64,000 nt of DNA from Tupaia tana (Eukaryota > Chordata > Mammalia > Scandentia > Tupaiidae), in NCBI GenBank assembly GCA_026018925.1, contig JAKSZU010000004.1, positions 42,968,233 to 43,032,232 of the forward strand, given 5' to 3'. Below are positions 11,900-22,930 of this stretch, one piece after another. The notes below the pieces were generated by a model. That model ran no database searches, had not been told where the DNA came from, and was given only the letters and a program-made list of their open reading frames with translations. Positions within the stretch are counted from its first letter, which is position 1. The number at the start of each line of letters is the position of its first letter. The position numbers were made by a program, and so were the translations under genes.

Positions 11900-12093
11900 T
11901 TCAAAAAAATAATTATTTATTTTTTATTTTATTTATTCATTCATTTATTTTTTAATTTGATCAGAGAGAGACAGAGGGTGAGAGTGAGAGAGAGAGGAAG
12001 TGAGAAAGCAAGCCACCAGATTCAGGACTTGAACCCTGTTCAGCCATGTGGGAGTGTCCAGCGCCTTAACCCACCATGCCACCTGCTGGTCCC
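11900..12093 (-). mobile_element. tRNA-derived SINE, type B
   Basis: Minus-strand short form: an AT-rich tail, then 'ttgatcagagagagacagag', then 'gagaaagcaagccaccagat' leading directly to the tRNA-like head ending ccacctgctggtccc. The middle module is absent. A 13-bp target-site duplication (aggaagttttctt / aggatgttttctt, one mismatch) lies at 11886-11898 and 12094-12106. Confidence 0.88.
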
Positions 12094-12424
12094 AGGATGT
12101 TTTCTTAAAGAAAAGAAAAAAATGCTTTTCTGAAAGTGACAATGTGCAATATAACACACTAGGTTAACTCACCAACCCTGAAAGATGAAAAGTTCCCTCA
12201 AAAACTACCTTTACTCAGATATGTTAAAGATGAAGCATTATTCTTTTTATGTAGCCATTTTAATTAATAGCACATCTTTTATAATTTTTGAATTTGATAT
12301 GCAATAATAGATTTCTCAAAAAGTATAAATAGAGTTCTCCCTTCTAATTTTCCAATCCAACCCCGGTTGCCAAAAGTAAGAAGGAAGTGGAAGGGAGTCA
12401 ATTTGAGAATATTTAAAAGCAAAA

Positions 12425-12660
12425 GCAGGTGGTACAGTAGTAACACAAACAGAGCCATACAGGTAGGTGCTGAGTTCATGTCTTGAGGCCTCTCTGTACA
12501 TGCTGGGTACACAGGTGTGTCTCCATGGTCTAGGCTGGCTGAGACAGAGAGTGGATTGTGGCATAAAGACCCTGTTAGTGAGGCCTGTACTCTCTTTCTC
12601 TTTGTCTTTCTCTGACTATTTTTCTCTTTCTCATAGAAGAAATAAATAAATAAGCTTTTT
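12425..12660 (+). mobile_element. tRNA-like SINE, type C
   Basis: It shows 'gcaggtggtacagtagtaac' at the 5' end, then 'ggtctaggctggctgagac', 'ggcataaagaccctgtta', a CT-rich part and an (AATA)n tail. The same order recurs at 43335-43590 and, inverted, at 19118-19330, 41690-41925 and 49605-49820. It is therefore a separate, more diverged family than types A and B. Confidence 0.6.
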
Positions 12661-13406
12661 AAGAAGTACAAATCAATGAGACTTCCATTTCTGCACAAGA
12701 CAACATAATAGGGGCAATTTTTACACTCGCTTGTGAAAAATTTATTTAATATGCGAAATAATATGTCATAATATAAAGCAACAGTTTCTAAGAGGCTGAA
12801 TATCAGACAGTGAATAATTGTAACCCTGAAGAATAGAAAACAGTAGAGGTTAGCCCTACGATTTACCAGCTTAGAGAGTTTTTAGTCCACAGGTCAGGGT
12901 AGAAAGCAAAAGTAGATTCTAGAGGATTCTCAGATTTAAGAAGAAATTGCTAAAAGTCTGGGAAGTCTAAAGTGGCTAGAGTTTTTAGGACAAAACAAGG
13001 GATAAAAAAAGACGCACAGAAAAATTACACCAGAGATCTGATAGGGTCATCTTTGGGCATTCAACAGAGGATCCATCACTGTAGGTTGGTGAGCAAACTT
13101 CTCAGAGATTTATCCAATGGATTAGAGAGAACAGTACTCATTGCACACATGGATCTAGAATAGTGGTGGTTTCCACCAGCTGGACTGAAAAGACTCATAC
13201 TTCACTGAGCATCAGGGAGATAATTCCAGAGAGTTCTTCTTCAGTGGTTTGTAATAATTCCCTAGTCTTATTTCTGTTCTGCTCCTATTTGATAATGCTT
13301 AAAAGCAATATTTGAAAAGATTAATCTGTTTATAAGTAACTCGAATACATCCTAGTACAAGATATGAGCATATTTATAGAAGTAAATATATTTCCAGCAC
13401 ATTTGG

Positions 13407-13669
13407 GGCTAGCAAGTGGTGTGGTTGTTAAAGATATCCCACATGGCCGACACCTTGGTTTGAATCCCTGACCTGGTGGCTTGAAACTCATATAGGGCAT
13501 GCATGCCCAAAAATCCCAGGAGGAGAATGGAGGAGCAGGGTTTACAGCATGGCCGCCCTCCCTGGGAGTGGAGGGTTGATTTCTCACTTTCCCTTTCACT
13601 GTCTCTGTCTCTCCAGCAAGCACACGTTCCCTATGGCAAAAACTTAAAAAAAAAAAAAAAAAAAAAAAT
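13407..13669 (+). mobile_element. tRNA-derived SINE, type A, nested in L1M
   Basis: It begins ggggctagcaagtggtgtggttgtt and holds the B-box-like ggtttgaatcc, the middle module and an A-tail of about 24. It splits the L1M fragment, so it is the later insertion. The 149-codon minus-strand frame at 13330-13779 is an accidental translation of it. Confidence 0.88.
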
Positions 13670-14129
13670 AGAGAGAGAGAAAGAGTCCACCACAGAAAAA
13701 GGTAAAATTTGCGGTATCTGTGTTCACTCAAAATCACCAAGCATGCAAGGCAGCAGGGAATTAGGTGAAAATCAATCATTTGAAACTGACCTAGAGCTGA
13801 CTTGGATGTTAGAATTACTAAAAAAAGTTATTGAAACAGTAGTATAACCCAATTATATAATTCAGACTGTAAGGAGATAAATGTGTAACATAGACACAAT
13901 TAAGCTTCTAGGGCTGAAAACTATGTCTAAGATAAAAAATACACTGGATAAGATTATTGATATATTAGAATCATAGAAAAGATATTAAATAAACTTGAAG
14001 ACATAGCGATATAAACTATATAAAAGTAAACAGAAAAAATATAGTAAATCATTTAAAATGTTGAACAGTTTTGTCCAAATTCATTGATAATTATAAACCT
14101 AAATATATAAGAAATCCCAAGCATGCATG

Positions 14130-14156
14130 CACACACACAAACACACACACACACAT
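14130..14156 (+). repeat. (CA)n microsatellite
   Basis: A short CA tract with one AA interruption, inside the L1M fragment. Confidence 0.85.
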
Positions 14157-14360
14157 AAGTAACTATACCAGGTTAAATCATAATTAAATTACTGAAAATG
14201 AAAAATTTTAAATAAATAAAAGCATCCAAAAAAAGCACATTCTAAATGGAGGTACAAGAATCAGAAGATATCAGCACATTTTCATTGAAAACATGACAAG
14301 TGAGAGACACTAGACTAACAACTTTTAGTTACTGAAAGATAAAAATTAACAACCTAGAAT

Positions 14361-14605
14361 GTTTTTTGAGATTTTTTGCTATAGAGCACGTGCGCTCACT
14401 AGAGAGACAGACTGAAAGTGAGAAATCACCCCCCTAGAAGGGATGGCCATTCCACAGTCTCTTCTCTCCCATTCTCTTGGGATTTTGGTCATACATGCAA
14501 CACACACACTTGATGAGAATTTCAAGCTGCCATGTCTGGGACTTGAACAGCAGTCAACCACGTGGGAGTCCAGCACCTTAGCCACTATGCCACCTGTTGG
14601 CCCAG
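14361..14605 (-). mobile_element. tRNA-derived SINE, type A, nested in L1M
   Basis: Minus-strand copy ending ccacctgttggccca. The 9-bp target-site duplication aacctagaa (14351-14359 and 14607-14615) is the L1M word itself, confirming that the SINE split the L1M. Confidence 0.9.
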
Positions 14606-14784
14606 GAACCTAGAACTTTAAGCTGAGGAGAATACTTTATAAAACTAAAAGTGAAATAAAGATTTTTTTGACATCCAGAAGCAAAGAGAAACCAGCACTA
14701 GCAAATGAATCTGTACTACAAGAAATGTTAGAATAAATGCTTCAAGTAGAAGAAAAATGACACTAAACAGAAATGTGAACCTAC

Positions 14785-14808
14785 AAAAAAAAAAAAAAAA
14801 AAAAAAAA
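14785..14808 (+). repeat. A24 tract
   Basis: Twenty-four A residues followed by GAAAGAAAG, at the right edge of the L1M-type sequence. Confidence 0.85.
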
Positions 14809-14839
14809 GAAAGAAAGCAGCTAAATGAGCAAATACGCA

Positions 14840-15715
14840 AGATTTTTTTTCTTTAATTTTTTTTTTTTGCCTTCAATCACTGTATATATTTACAACATTG
14901 AAAATTAATTTTTCGGGACCAGCAGTTAGTGTAATGGCTATGTCGCTGGACTCCCACGTAGTCGACCGTGGTTCGAGTCCCGGACCCGGTGGCTTAAACT
15001 CACGCCGGGCGCACGTGCATGCATGCCCAAGATCCCAAGAGGAGAACGGAGGAGAAGGGATTGCGGCGTGGCCATCCCCCCCTGGGGGGTGATTTCTCGC
15101 TTTCTGTCTCTCTGTCTTTCTCTGTCTGTCTGGTGAGCGCACGCTCCCGATAGCAAAAACCTCTTAAAAAATTAATTTTTCTAGCATGAATGCCCTGTAT
15201 GTTAGTCCAGTCAAAGTGATTACTATACACATGATCATCAATGGATAATTTTCAAGTTTTTTTGTCCATTGACTTTTTTTTTTGTCCTTGACTCCCACTC
15301 CCCGCCCCTTATTTTCCTTCCCCCCTCCCATACTGTCTCTTGTATCTATAGTTGCTTTCCATGCTTTTATATCTTCTGATCTTTCAGTTTCTACCATAGA
15401 ATGTGGACATTTGATACATATTAAATGAGGACATACAATGCCTCTTTTTCATAGCCTGGCTTGCTCCATTTAGGATTAAATCTTCCAGTGACAAGACAAG
15501 ATGGGAGAATATATTTGCAAACTCTTCCTTGGAAAACAGACTGATAACCAAAATATAGAGAACTCAAGCAACTTACTTAAAAAAAAAAAGTCAATCCAGC
15601 TGAAGGATGGGCAAATGAGCTGGATAAACAACACTCTAAGGAAGACATAGGAATGGCCAAAACACATATGAAAAAATAGTTGACAGCCCTTATCATAAGG
15701 AATATTCAAATCTTT
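14840..15715 (-). mobile_element. L1 with 5' inversion (twin-priming form)
   Basis: A T-rich end at 14842-14869 and the sequence to about 15487 are L1 3'UTR in minus orientation (compare the plus copy at 2170-2300). At about 15488 the orientation switches: 15490-15705 is L1 ORF2 in plus orientation (gcaaactcttcc...gaactcaagcaact...tgaaaaaatagttgaca). This matches a 5'-inverted L1 made by twin priming, with several hundred bases lost between the two segments. A type A SINE is nested at 14915-15169. Confidence 0.75.
14915..15169 (+). mobile_element. tRNA-derived SINE, type A, near-consensus copy
   Basis: This is the best reference copy. The tRNA-like head has an A-box-like word ttagtgtaatgg at 14926-14937 and a B box ggttcgagtcc at 14970-14980, spaced as in a tRNA gene; the head resembles tRNA-Gly or tRNA-Glu most. 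A middle module follows, with a C-run/G-run inverted repeat at 15075-15089, then the CT-rich part (gctttctgtctctctgtc), tagcaaaaacctctt and a short A-tail. The perfect 12-bp target-site duplication aattaatttttc (14903-14914 and 15170-15181) lies inside the L1 3'UTR. Such SINEs are transcribed by RNA polymerase III and moved by L1 proteins; neither can be shown here. Confidence 0.95.
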
Positions 15716-15929
15716 TAAAAATTCTTTGAAATATTATACTTGTTTATTATATTTTCTTTGTCTTATTGCCCTTCAATGAAATGGAGTCTATGGAGATTAT
15801 GACCTAGTTTTCCTTGTTCTGCATTACATTTATGGTATAGTAATATTACCTGAATATAATGATGACCTACAAGTTTTATTAAATTAATGACTGAGATGAG
15901 CAGGAAGACCAATGGTTGCAGGACATTTG

Positions 15930-16275
15930 GGGTAGAAAGGATACTGATAAATATGTTAAGTATGGGGTGTTTTTGTCAGTAAAACTGTTCTGAATGATAC
16001 TATAACAAAAGATACATGATTATGTACATTTAGCAAATCCATAGAACATACAATACAGAGTAAACTCTAATAAAAGTTATTGACTTTAGTTAATAAAGAT
16101 GAATTTACATTGGCTAGTCATTTAGAACAAGTACACCACCCCAATGTAAGATGATGTAATATTAGAAGAAACTGGACAAGGGGAAAGAGGGAATACATGG
16201 GAATTCTGTAGTTTCTATGCAATTTCTGTAAACCTAAAACTGCTATAAAAATTATAGTCTATTATTTTAAAAATG
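15930..16275 (+). mobile_element. Old L1M 3'UTR
   Basis: The order 'aaactgttctgaatgatactataac', 'acatttagcaaatccatagaa', 'tgactttagttaataa', 'gtaccaccccaatgtaaga' and 'gtaaacctaaaactgctataaaaa' is that of an old L1M 3'UTR, ending at the usual 'aaactgctctaaaaaataaagtct'. It is 5'-truncated. Confidence 0.8.
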
Positions 16276-16904
16276 GCCTTTGCATTCTCAAATCTTATCT
16301 TATTTCAAACTATTTCCATTCTTTTCCTAGAGGATTGTTTAGTACAGATTTTGTGACTTTCTTTTGTAAAATTCTTATAATCCTCAAGATAAATATGATT
16401 AAAATTTTCAAAATTAAATCTCTATGTATCAGATATACAAAATACTATGATAAACCAACCAACCTATGTTTTTGTTCTCCTGTATTTTAAATTTCAGAAA
16501 AATTGTACATTCTCATTTTCGTGTCTTAGAGCAGATCTACTTTCTTTTGCTAGTCCTATACTTATACTGTATTCATAAAGCTGTGCGGCCTTGTAGAAGT
16601 TATTCTAAGTTTTAGTTTTTTTGCCTATAGACTATGCTAAAGTAAGTACATATGTATTACCACTTTGTGTATTTAGAAAGAAAACCTCTTTGTGTTGTTA
16701 TTACGGTGTAATCAATTTGTGCAGTGTCCTAATTTATGATTAATCTTTCATGCAGAAGTCTTGCTCCTTCCACAAATTTGTCGGCTCAGCTAGGGTAAGG
16801 AAGCACATATTATCCTGATGTATGTTGACTTGTCCCTGCCGCAGATAATTCCCTAGTACTTTTGAATTTTGAATTAACTATCACTGTCCTTTGAATTCTT
16901 CATT
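16276..16904. other. Gene-free stretch, possible MIR
   Basis: AT-rich with no exon. The part at 16580-16690 (gctgtgcggccttgtagaag... ttttttgcctatagactatgc) weakly follows the MIR core and could be a decayed copy. Confidence 0.35.
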
Positions 16905-17525
16905 TTAGCTGGTTCAGCTCTAGTGATATAAATATAGATTGAACAAATACAGATTCCTTGTCTTAGAGCTTACTGTCTTATGAAGGACAAGAGATGAACG
17001 TTAAATAAAAACATCAGTATGTTTTAAATGAAAGCTACAATAGGGTTCTGAAGAAGTTCATATTGCTAAGGGATTGTGTGACTGTTGAAAACCAACAGGA
17101 GTTTATCCAAGAAAATGTTCTTGTGGCAAAGGCAAATGAATAAAAATAGTAAATAGGAATAATTATGAACTAGGAAAAGCAGAAGACGATGTTAAAGGAG
17201 AGGGATTTGAATCTGCAAAATGAGTAGAGGGCACTAAAGAAGTCATTGTCACTTGGGACAGAATAATACTGTGCATAGTGTGTAATACGAGGTCAAAGAC
17301 TTTAACAGGACTGAGCCTGAGCACATTGTCGACATTAAGGGATGTATTATTTTTTTTTAAATTTCTTTAGATGTAAAAATTTTGTTTTCAGGGGAAATGA
17401 GGAGGCACTGAAAGTATTTTAGCAAAAAGTCGTGACATTAAGAATTGTTCTAGCTCAGCTGTAGCGGTACAAGTGAAAGGGTGCCACCGCATGGTAGCTG
17501 AGAACTGAGGCTGCACAGGAGGCCA
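16905..17525 (+). mobile_element. Old L2-like LINE remnant
   Basis: 'gattccttgtcttagagcttactgtcttatgaaggacaagagatgaacgttaaataaaaa' at 16949-17008 matches the ancient 'gtccctgccctcaaggagctcacagtctagt...acaagtaaac' segment, and 'gtcgtgacattaagaattgttctagctcagctg' matches its later part. It is the third such remnant in the window, in the same orientation as the other two. Confidence 0.45.
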
Positions 17526-17529
17526 GCGT

Positions 17530-17636
17530 GCAGTTCCTATCCCAACCTAAGCTGGTCAAGTATGGTGGCATATCCCTGTGGTACTGGCTAATGGGAACCT
17601 GGGATGGGAGGATCAAACCCTGTCAAAAATAACCTC
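17530..17636 (+). mobile_element. Possible 7SL-derived SINE relic
   Basis: 'gtatggtggcatatccctgtggta...ctggctaatgggaacctgggatgggaggatcaaaccctgtcaaaaa' follows the order of an Alu/7SL monomer (tggtggc...cctgtagtcccagctactgggaggctgaggtgggaggatc...ccctgtctcaaaaa). It is degraded and short, so confidence is low. See the clearer copy at 56950-57135. Confidence 0.4.
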
Positions 17637-17651
17637 TTTCTCTCTCTCTTC

Positions 17652-17732
<81 letters not shown>
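17637..17732 (+). repeat. (TC)n(CA)n compound microsatellite
   Basis: A CT tract to 17674 passes directly into a CA tract to 17732 with one CATA interruption. Likely length-variable. Confidence 0.95.
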
Positions 17733-17736
<4 letters not shown>

Positions 17737-17754
17737 AAAAAAAAAACAGAACTA

Positions 17755-17995
17755 AAACCTTTACATTATACATCTTGGAGACTATAGTTATTACTATATA
17801 TTGTATACCTGAAACTTGTAAAGAAAATAGATTTTAAATGTTCTCTCAGACACAAAAATGATAAGTGAGTGCGTTTATGCATGTGTAAATAGCTTGGCTT
17901 CTGTATTTTACAATATATATGTGTATCAGAACATCATGTTTTGTATTATATATTTATAATACAAAACATGTCAGTTAAAAAAATTAAAAAATATC
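17755..17995 (+). mobile_element. Old L1M 3' end
   Basis: 'ggagactatagttattactatatattgtatacctgaaact', 'aaatgttctctcagacacaaaaatg' and 'gtgtatcagaacatcatgtt' are the standard words of an L1M 3'UTR end, in order. It is a 5'-truncated, diverged copy. Confidence 0.8.
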
Positions 17996-18019
17996 AGTGT
18001 TTTTATAAAATCACCCTGG

Positions 18020-18288
18020 GGGGACCAGCAGTTGGTGTAATGGCTATGTTGCTGGACTCCCACATAGTAGACCGCGGTTCGAGTCCTGGATCCGGTGGTT
18101 TAAACTCACGCCAGGTGCATGTGCATGCGTGCCCAAGATCCCAAGAGGAGAATGGTGGAGAAGGGATTGCAGCGTGGCCATTCCCCTGGGGGGGAGAGTT
18201 CTCACTTTCTGTATCTCTGTCTCTGTCTGTCTTTTTGGCAAGCACACATGCCTTATAGCAAAAACCTCTCAAATAAATAAATAAATAA
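18020..18288 (+). mobile_element. tRNA-derived SINE, type A, with 15-bp TSD
   Basis: A full copy with B box ggttcgagtcc and an (AAAT)n tail. The target-site duplication is ataaaatcaccctgg at 18005-18019 and ataaaatcactctgg at 18289-18303, one mismatch in 15. Moderately young. Confidence 0.94.
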
Positions 18289-18303
18289 ATAAAATCACTC
18301 TGG

Positions 18304-19115
18304 TTACCATACAAAAAAAAATATTCGGAGGAGGAGGGAAGATGTGAGCAACCCTTTAAGAGACTATTACACTAGGTCAAGCAAGAAGTAGGTAGAAGAA
18401 ACTCATCTTTTCTAAACTCACTCTCTTCAATACTGAAGTCTTTCAGAATGTGACCCAGGCAATTCACCCTTAATGATACTCTCCTTATCACTAGAAGGTG
18501 ATGGGAATAGTTTACCATGAGGATGATTGCCCTCACAGTATGGTATATCTCTTTTAATATTCCAATTCATAACAAACAGTGAAGTCATGTGACAATTACC
18601 TTGTTAGTGACAAAAGCAAGTATGATCACATGAATTCTCATATCTCATCTGCTCTTACTGTGTATTTGAATATGCCTCAATTTGCTTCATAATGAGCTCT
18701 TATACAGTTCTCCTGTGTACTGTTGCTTCCATCATGGCTGTATTTAAAAAGAATATTTGGAAGAAATATCTACCGATTGCATATCCAAAAAAGACAAAAT
18801 TAAAATAGTAAGCAGGCACTGATAAACTCAAGGACAGTAACATATTTAAGACTAATTGGAAAATCTATCCAGGGAACTGTAATCCACAGATATGATTCTG
18901 AGGGTAGGAAAATAGGAATGATAGTTTCACTGAGCTGGTGGTGAAAATGCTTCTTGATTACGTGAATCAAAAGCAATGTATTCGAATTTTTTTCTATGAT
19001 GTACAAAATTCTGCCTCAAGAAAATTATAGCAAACTTGCATAAAAATGTTAGGTTTCCCACTGAATGTAACTTTAAACCATGATTAATCATACAACTTTT
19101 TTTTCCATTTTTTTC
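18304..19115. other. Gene-free stretch
   Basis: No exon, RNA gene or repeat is recognised. The composition is ordinary for the window. Confidence 0.5.
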
Positions 19116-19117
19116 TT

Positions 19118-19148
<31 letters not shown>

Positions 19149-19330
19149 AGAGAGAGAAATAGAAAGACAAACACCCTCAACAGGGTCTCATGCTGCAATC
19201 CTTCCCCCAGCCTTCCTACCAGCCAGGATTAGTGGCATACATGTACACAGGATGTACACATTTAGACTCAGAACCAAGCCCTGATTTTCTATATAGCTTC
19301 CAACCTTTCCCAGCAGCATGCTATCTCTAC
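19118..19330 (-). mobile_element. tRNA-like SINE, type C, starting in a (GA)n tract
   Basis: A GA run (19118-19142) is followed by 'cagggtctcatgctgcaatccttcccccagcc' and 'accagccaggattagtggcatacatgtacacagg', matching the inverted order of the type C copies at 12425 and 43335. The 5' head part is heavily decayed. Confidence 0.55.
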
Positions 19331-19334
19331 GCCC

Positions 19335-19852
19335 TACCGGTATTTCTTAATTTTCTACTTTGTTTCTGTTTCTTTATCCACTGTCTAAATAAGTACTCTT
19401 TCTTCATTTTTGCTTTGTTTTAACTTTCTTTGTATAATTCTATTTAGAGAAGTCTTTCTCTGTGCATAAATGATTAGTGATATTATTTTCTGTGGGGCAA
19501 TGTATTCTTTAGTTCCCCTGATCACCACCAGCTAAGGGTCTTCATTTATTTATTTATTCATTAACTTTGCTTATGTATTGACCTTTAGAGTTTTGAGCTT
19601 TAAAGTAAAAGGTTTTCATCTCTTGTGTGGAGGTATCATATGATTAAGTCTTTGAATTATTGGTTTGTATATACTGTGAATTATTTTACCAAACATGAGG
19701 TATTGAGAAGAGAGTTTACTTCAACATATTGAAACTAAATTGATCTTCAACATTCAGGTATAATTTTTCTCTGTAATATGCGTGCTATTGGTAATATAAC
19801 TACTATGTACTCATCTGGGAAACAGATTTAAATTGGTGCCATTAATTTAATG
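19335..19852. other. Gene-free AT-rich stretch
   Basis: T-rich sequence with no recognised gene or element. A short TTTA run is at 19542-19556. Confidence 0.45.
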
Positions 19853-20195
19853 GATGTCTTAGTTTGGACTCATAAAGTATTATAGACTGGGGGGCTTATA
19901 AACATTGTTTCCTGTCTGTTCTGTTCTAGAGCTAGAAATCCAAGACCAAGGATCCAGCAAGTTTGAGTTCTAGTGAGAACCCACTTCCAGGATTCACACG
20001 ATACTTCATATTCTATTCTCACATGGTGGAAAAAGAGGGCTAGAGATCTTACAAGGGCACTAATTTCATGTACTAGTTTCCACCTGTATGACCTAAATTA
20101 CTTCCCCAAGGCTCTGTCTTGTAATGCCATCATTTTAGGAAGTAAGATTTCAGCATAAGAGTTTGGGGGAATGCAAACATTCTGTCTAATAACAA
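19853..20195 (-). mobile_element. MLT1A-type MaLR LTR, minus strand
   Basis: The complement of the MLT1/MaLR LTR order is visible: 'cttagtttggactcataaagtattatagactggggggcttataaaca', 'agctagaaatccaagaccaagg', 'ctcacatggtggaaa', 'caagggcactaatttcatg' and 'gggaatgcaaacattctgtct'. MaLR LTRs are remains of ERVL-related retroelements. This one is a solo, decayed copy with no internal region attached. Confidence 0.75.
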
Positions 20196-22077
20196 TTGTT
20201 TTTCATTTTTGAAACATTTTTTAAAAAAGAGAAACTGTAAAAGGTACCTCATTCCATTTTTACATAAACTTCAACAAAGTATCAAGAAGCATAAACTTTC
20301 AGTCTAGTTTAATTTCTCATTTAGAGATAAAATATATTTAGGAAATTTATCCTCAATCCACAAAGGACCATTATCCTCTAGAAGATACTGATAATGTCAA
20401 GTGCACATTTGTTTCGTGGACATATAAGCACAAATGTTTTCAACCTACCCACTAAGACTTGATCTTTGATTTTTAAGGGTCACTTTATGAAAACAAAAGT
20501 TCCTCTTAACTATTCTTGTCAGAAAAAAGGAGTATCAGATTTGTAATTATTCTGTCTAGACCATTATAAGATCAACAATAATAAAGCCTCTAAATGTTGC
20601 TTAAAATGAAAACCTTTCTCTTCCTTTTTGAGATGACTGAAGTAGGAAAAATGAATGATTCTCTCTGTTACTGAGTTGAACCAATTTGGCACTGCTTTCA
20701 TCTGGTTGTGGTAGAAATCCCAAGAGGACTATGTCTTAGGCATTAGTGGACAACTTAAAAAATATCCTCTCATCATGAGGCTTTCTAGTCTCTATTTTCC
20801 TTGATTTATAAAAATGTATATCCCACAGTCTGCTATCAAGACTTCTTTCTTGTTTCCTAGGCATTTGGCAATAGTCTTCCAACCTCTTTCAGCTGAAGTC
20901 CACTTGCCCTTCTTTTCAACCTCTGTGCAGGATGGAAACCAACTCTGCCCAAATTTCTCTTATGTATAGTATAGGAAATATGCCCTTTGATCTACCATCA
21001 GTGGGAGTGCAGTTATTTTCAATTATACCCTGCTTTTCATTTAGCTGCCTGGCAGGCAACATCAACTGCAGCCTTTTGCCCTTTAAAATTCTCACTTAAG
21101 AGTCTGACCCTCATCCAGTATGTCACCAGACTGCTGGGAATACAATCAAGCTTACTGAGTTATCACTTTGAAGCTCCTCTCACCAAAATTAAGGTCAGAA
21201 AACAGTCATCCCATCCCAGTCTTCCTTGGGAAATGGGACTCACAGATGAACTGTTGTCAAAAAATACTTTAATTCCCAACTTACCTCTTGTCTTTTCCAA
21301 CTTTTCCGACAGGCTGGAGATGGTTGGTCAGGTAATATCAGTACAATAGACATATTCTTGCCCATCTTCTTGGCAAGTTGATATGATCTTTCACCTCATG
21401 TTAAAATAGGGCTTCATTCCAATATGAAAATAAGCCAAATTGAGACAGAGAACCTCACTGTATATATTTGTGGTGTATGTTTAATGTGTAAGACTCTGTT
21501 TGGATTTACTATCCACATTATGAGGCACCAAATTGATGCATAGTAAATTTTTAATCACACATGAGAACAGCACTGAAATGGTGCCTTGTCTCCAATGGTT
21601 TGCTGTGCTTATAAACATATGAAACCGGGTGGTATCCTGCTGGTACCTTCCAGGCCAATCACAAGCATGGGAATCTTGGTAAGTCTTGCTGGGAACATTA
21701 AAGGGCAGGAAAATTTAGAGAATGAATAAAGCGAGTGAATATAGGAGATAACAGCTCATTGGACACAAATTCAAAGTTTTTACCTTAGTATAATATATAA
21801 GGAATTCACTTAAATTCTATGAGAAAAAGTCATAAATTTCTCATGGATTTTCTCTGAATGGGGTGATACCTCATATTCACAAGATGGTTATGAAGAATAA
21901 GCACAATATAACTGAAAGTTTTCTGTAGAATCCAAAACGTAACCTTTACAAAATCTTTTGCATGCCTTCATAGACTTGAAAGAATTTCTACAGATATTTA
22001 ATAAAGGAAGAAAAAGAATGTTGAGATAATAATATGTGAATAGGTGCAGACTAGAGGCAGGGAGTTTTGTTGGGAAG
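20196..22077. other. Gene-free stretch with one unexplained open frame
   Basis: No element is recognised. A plus-strand frame of 120 codons at 20987-21349 has no domain I can name, no splice context and average base use, so I treat it as chance. The rest is ordinary sequence. Confidence 0.45.
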
Positions 22078-22170
22078 ATATAAATATACACACACACACA
22101 TATATGTATACATATACATATATACATATACACACGTATACTATATATGTGTGTGTACATATATATAAAA
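22078..22170 (+). repeat. (CA)/(TA)/(TG) microsatellite
   Basis: Alternating purine-pyrimidine sequence made of CA, TATG/CATA and TG blocks over about 90 bp. Confidence 0.9.
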
Positions 22171-22334
22171 TAGCGAGTGACATATAAGCAAAGATAGACA
22201 TTAGAGAGAAAGAAAATATTTTATTCATGAAAAGAATTTATAACATTTCTTGCATAAATTGGTATATCTAAATGTTCACACTGAGTTAAAAGTACACTAG
22301 CTATGAGCTACTGCAAAGGTGTGAGCAGACATGG

Positions 22335-22700
22335 TTGTTGTCCCACAGATATTCCCTTAGCACTCATCATTCCCAGATATATTTATAGTTTTTTGCCACC
22401 AGGAAGCCTGGAGTAGCCCTCATCCAATGCTAGAGAGGAATTGGTGGATAAAGTCATCCTTCCTTACCCACTGGGCAGGATAACACTGAAGATGTCCCAG
22501 CTTGTCACTCAGCCTTTCCAGTGGCGATCTGCCCAGATGTGGCTATAACCTCCTCACTGAAGTACCCAGTGTCACCTTTCTCCTCTCACTTCATCATTCC
22601 TCCGCCGGTGCCTTCTAAGATTGTTTCTCAAATGAACTAACCACTTGCATCCAAATCCTTACCTCGGGTGTGATTTTGAGGGATAAGACCTAAGATGAGG
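22335..22700 (+). mobile_element. Old interspersed repeat, family unassigned
   Basis: The order 'gcctggagtagccctcatccaatgctagagagg', 'ggataaagtcatccttcc', 'tctgcccagatgtggctataacctcctcactg', 'tgtttctcaaatgaactaaccacttgcatccaaatcc' and 'ctcgggtgtgattttgaggga' resembles an old mammalian dispersed repeat that I cannot name with certainty. It is not protein-coding. Confidence 0.45.
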
Positions 22701-22824
22701 AGAGATGAGGGATGGTACAACATGGTCCCTAACTTTAAGGTTTCCATGTAATCTACTTGAGGAGTGAGAGTGAATGTTAGCTTTTTCTATTGTATTTAGT
22801 TATTGACTCAACCCAAAGTTATTA

Positions 22825-22930
22825 ATTTCCTTGAGGCAAAAACCTATGTATTATTCACCCGTGTCTTCTTTAGCAAGTGTCATATTGTGCTGCTCAGGAA
22901 GATGCACAATAAATATTTGTTGAAAGGACA
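22825..22930 (+). mobile_element. L2 3' end
   Basis: 'ccttgaggcaaaaacctatgtattattcacccgtgtcttc' and 'gatgcacaataaatatttgttgaa' reproduce the L2 3' end (ccttgagggcaggga...gtcttattca...gctcaataaatatttgttgaatg). Confidence 0.7.

Larger units (their letters stand above)
12870..14784 (+). mobile_element. L1M-type fragment, 5'UTR/ORF1 region
   Basis: Segments such as 'gatccatcactgtaggttgg' and 'acctagagctgacttgg...gttagaattac' resemble old mammalian L1M (or HAL1-like) 5' and ORF1 sequence. So do 'taacaacctagaa', 'gtgaaataaagatttttttgacatccagaag' and 'ctgtactacaagaaatgttagaataaatgcttcaa'. Two type A SINEs (13407-13669 and 14361-14605) and a CA tract interrupt it. No intact frame remains. Confidence 0.65.

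Noticed and set aside
13330-13779. 149-codon open frame on the minus strand
   Set aside because: It is mostly the translation of a type A SINE with its T-run (Phe/Leu-rich start). The same frame pattern recurs wherever the SINE occurs.
14915-14990. tRNA gene
   Set aside because: The tRNA-like start with A and B boxes is the head of a SINE that recurs dozens of times. It continues into the SINE body and does not form a proper acceptor stem.
20987-21349. 120-codon open frame in non-repeat sequence
   Set aside because: No recognisable domain, no plausible promoter or splice sites, and nothing similar nearby. A protein search would decide; conserved hits would reverse this.
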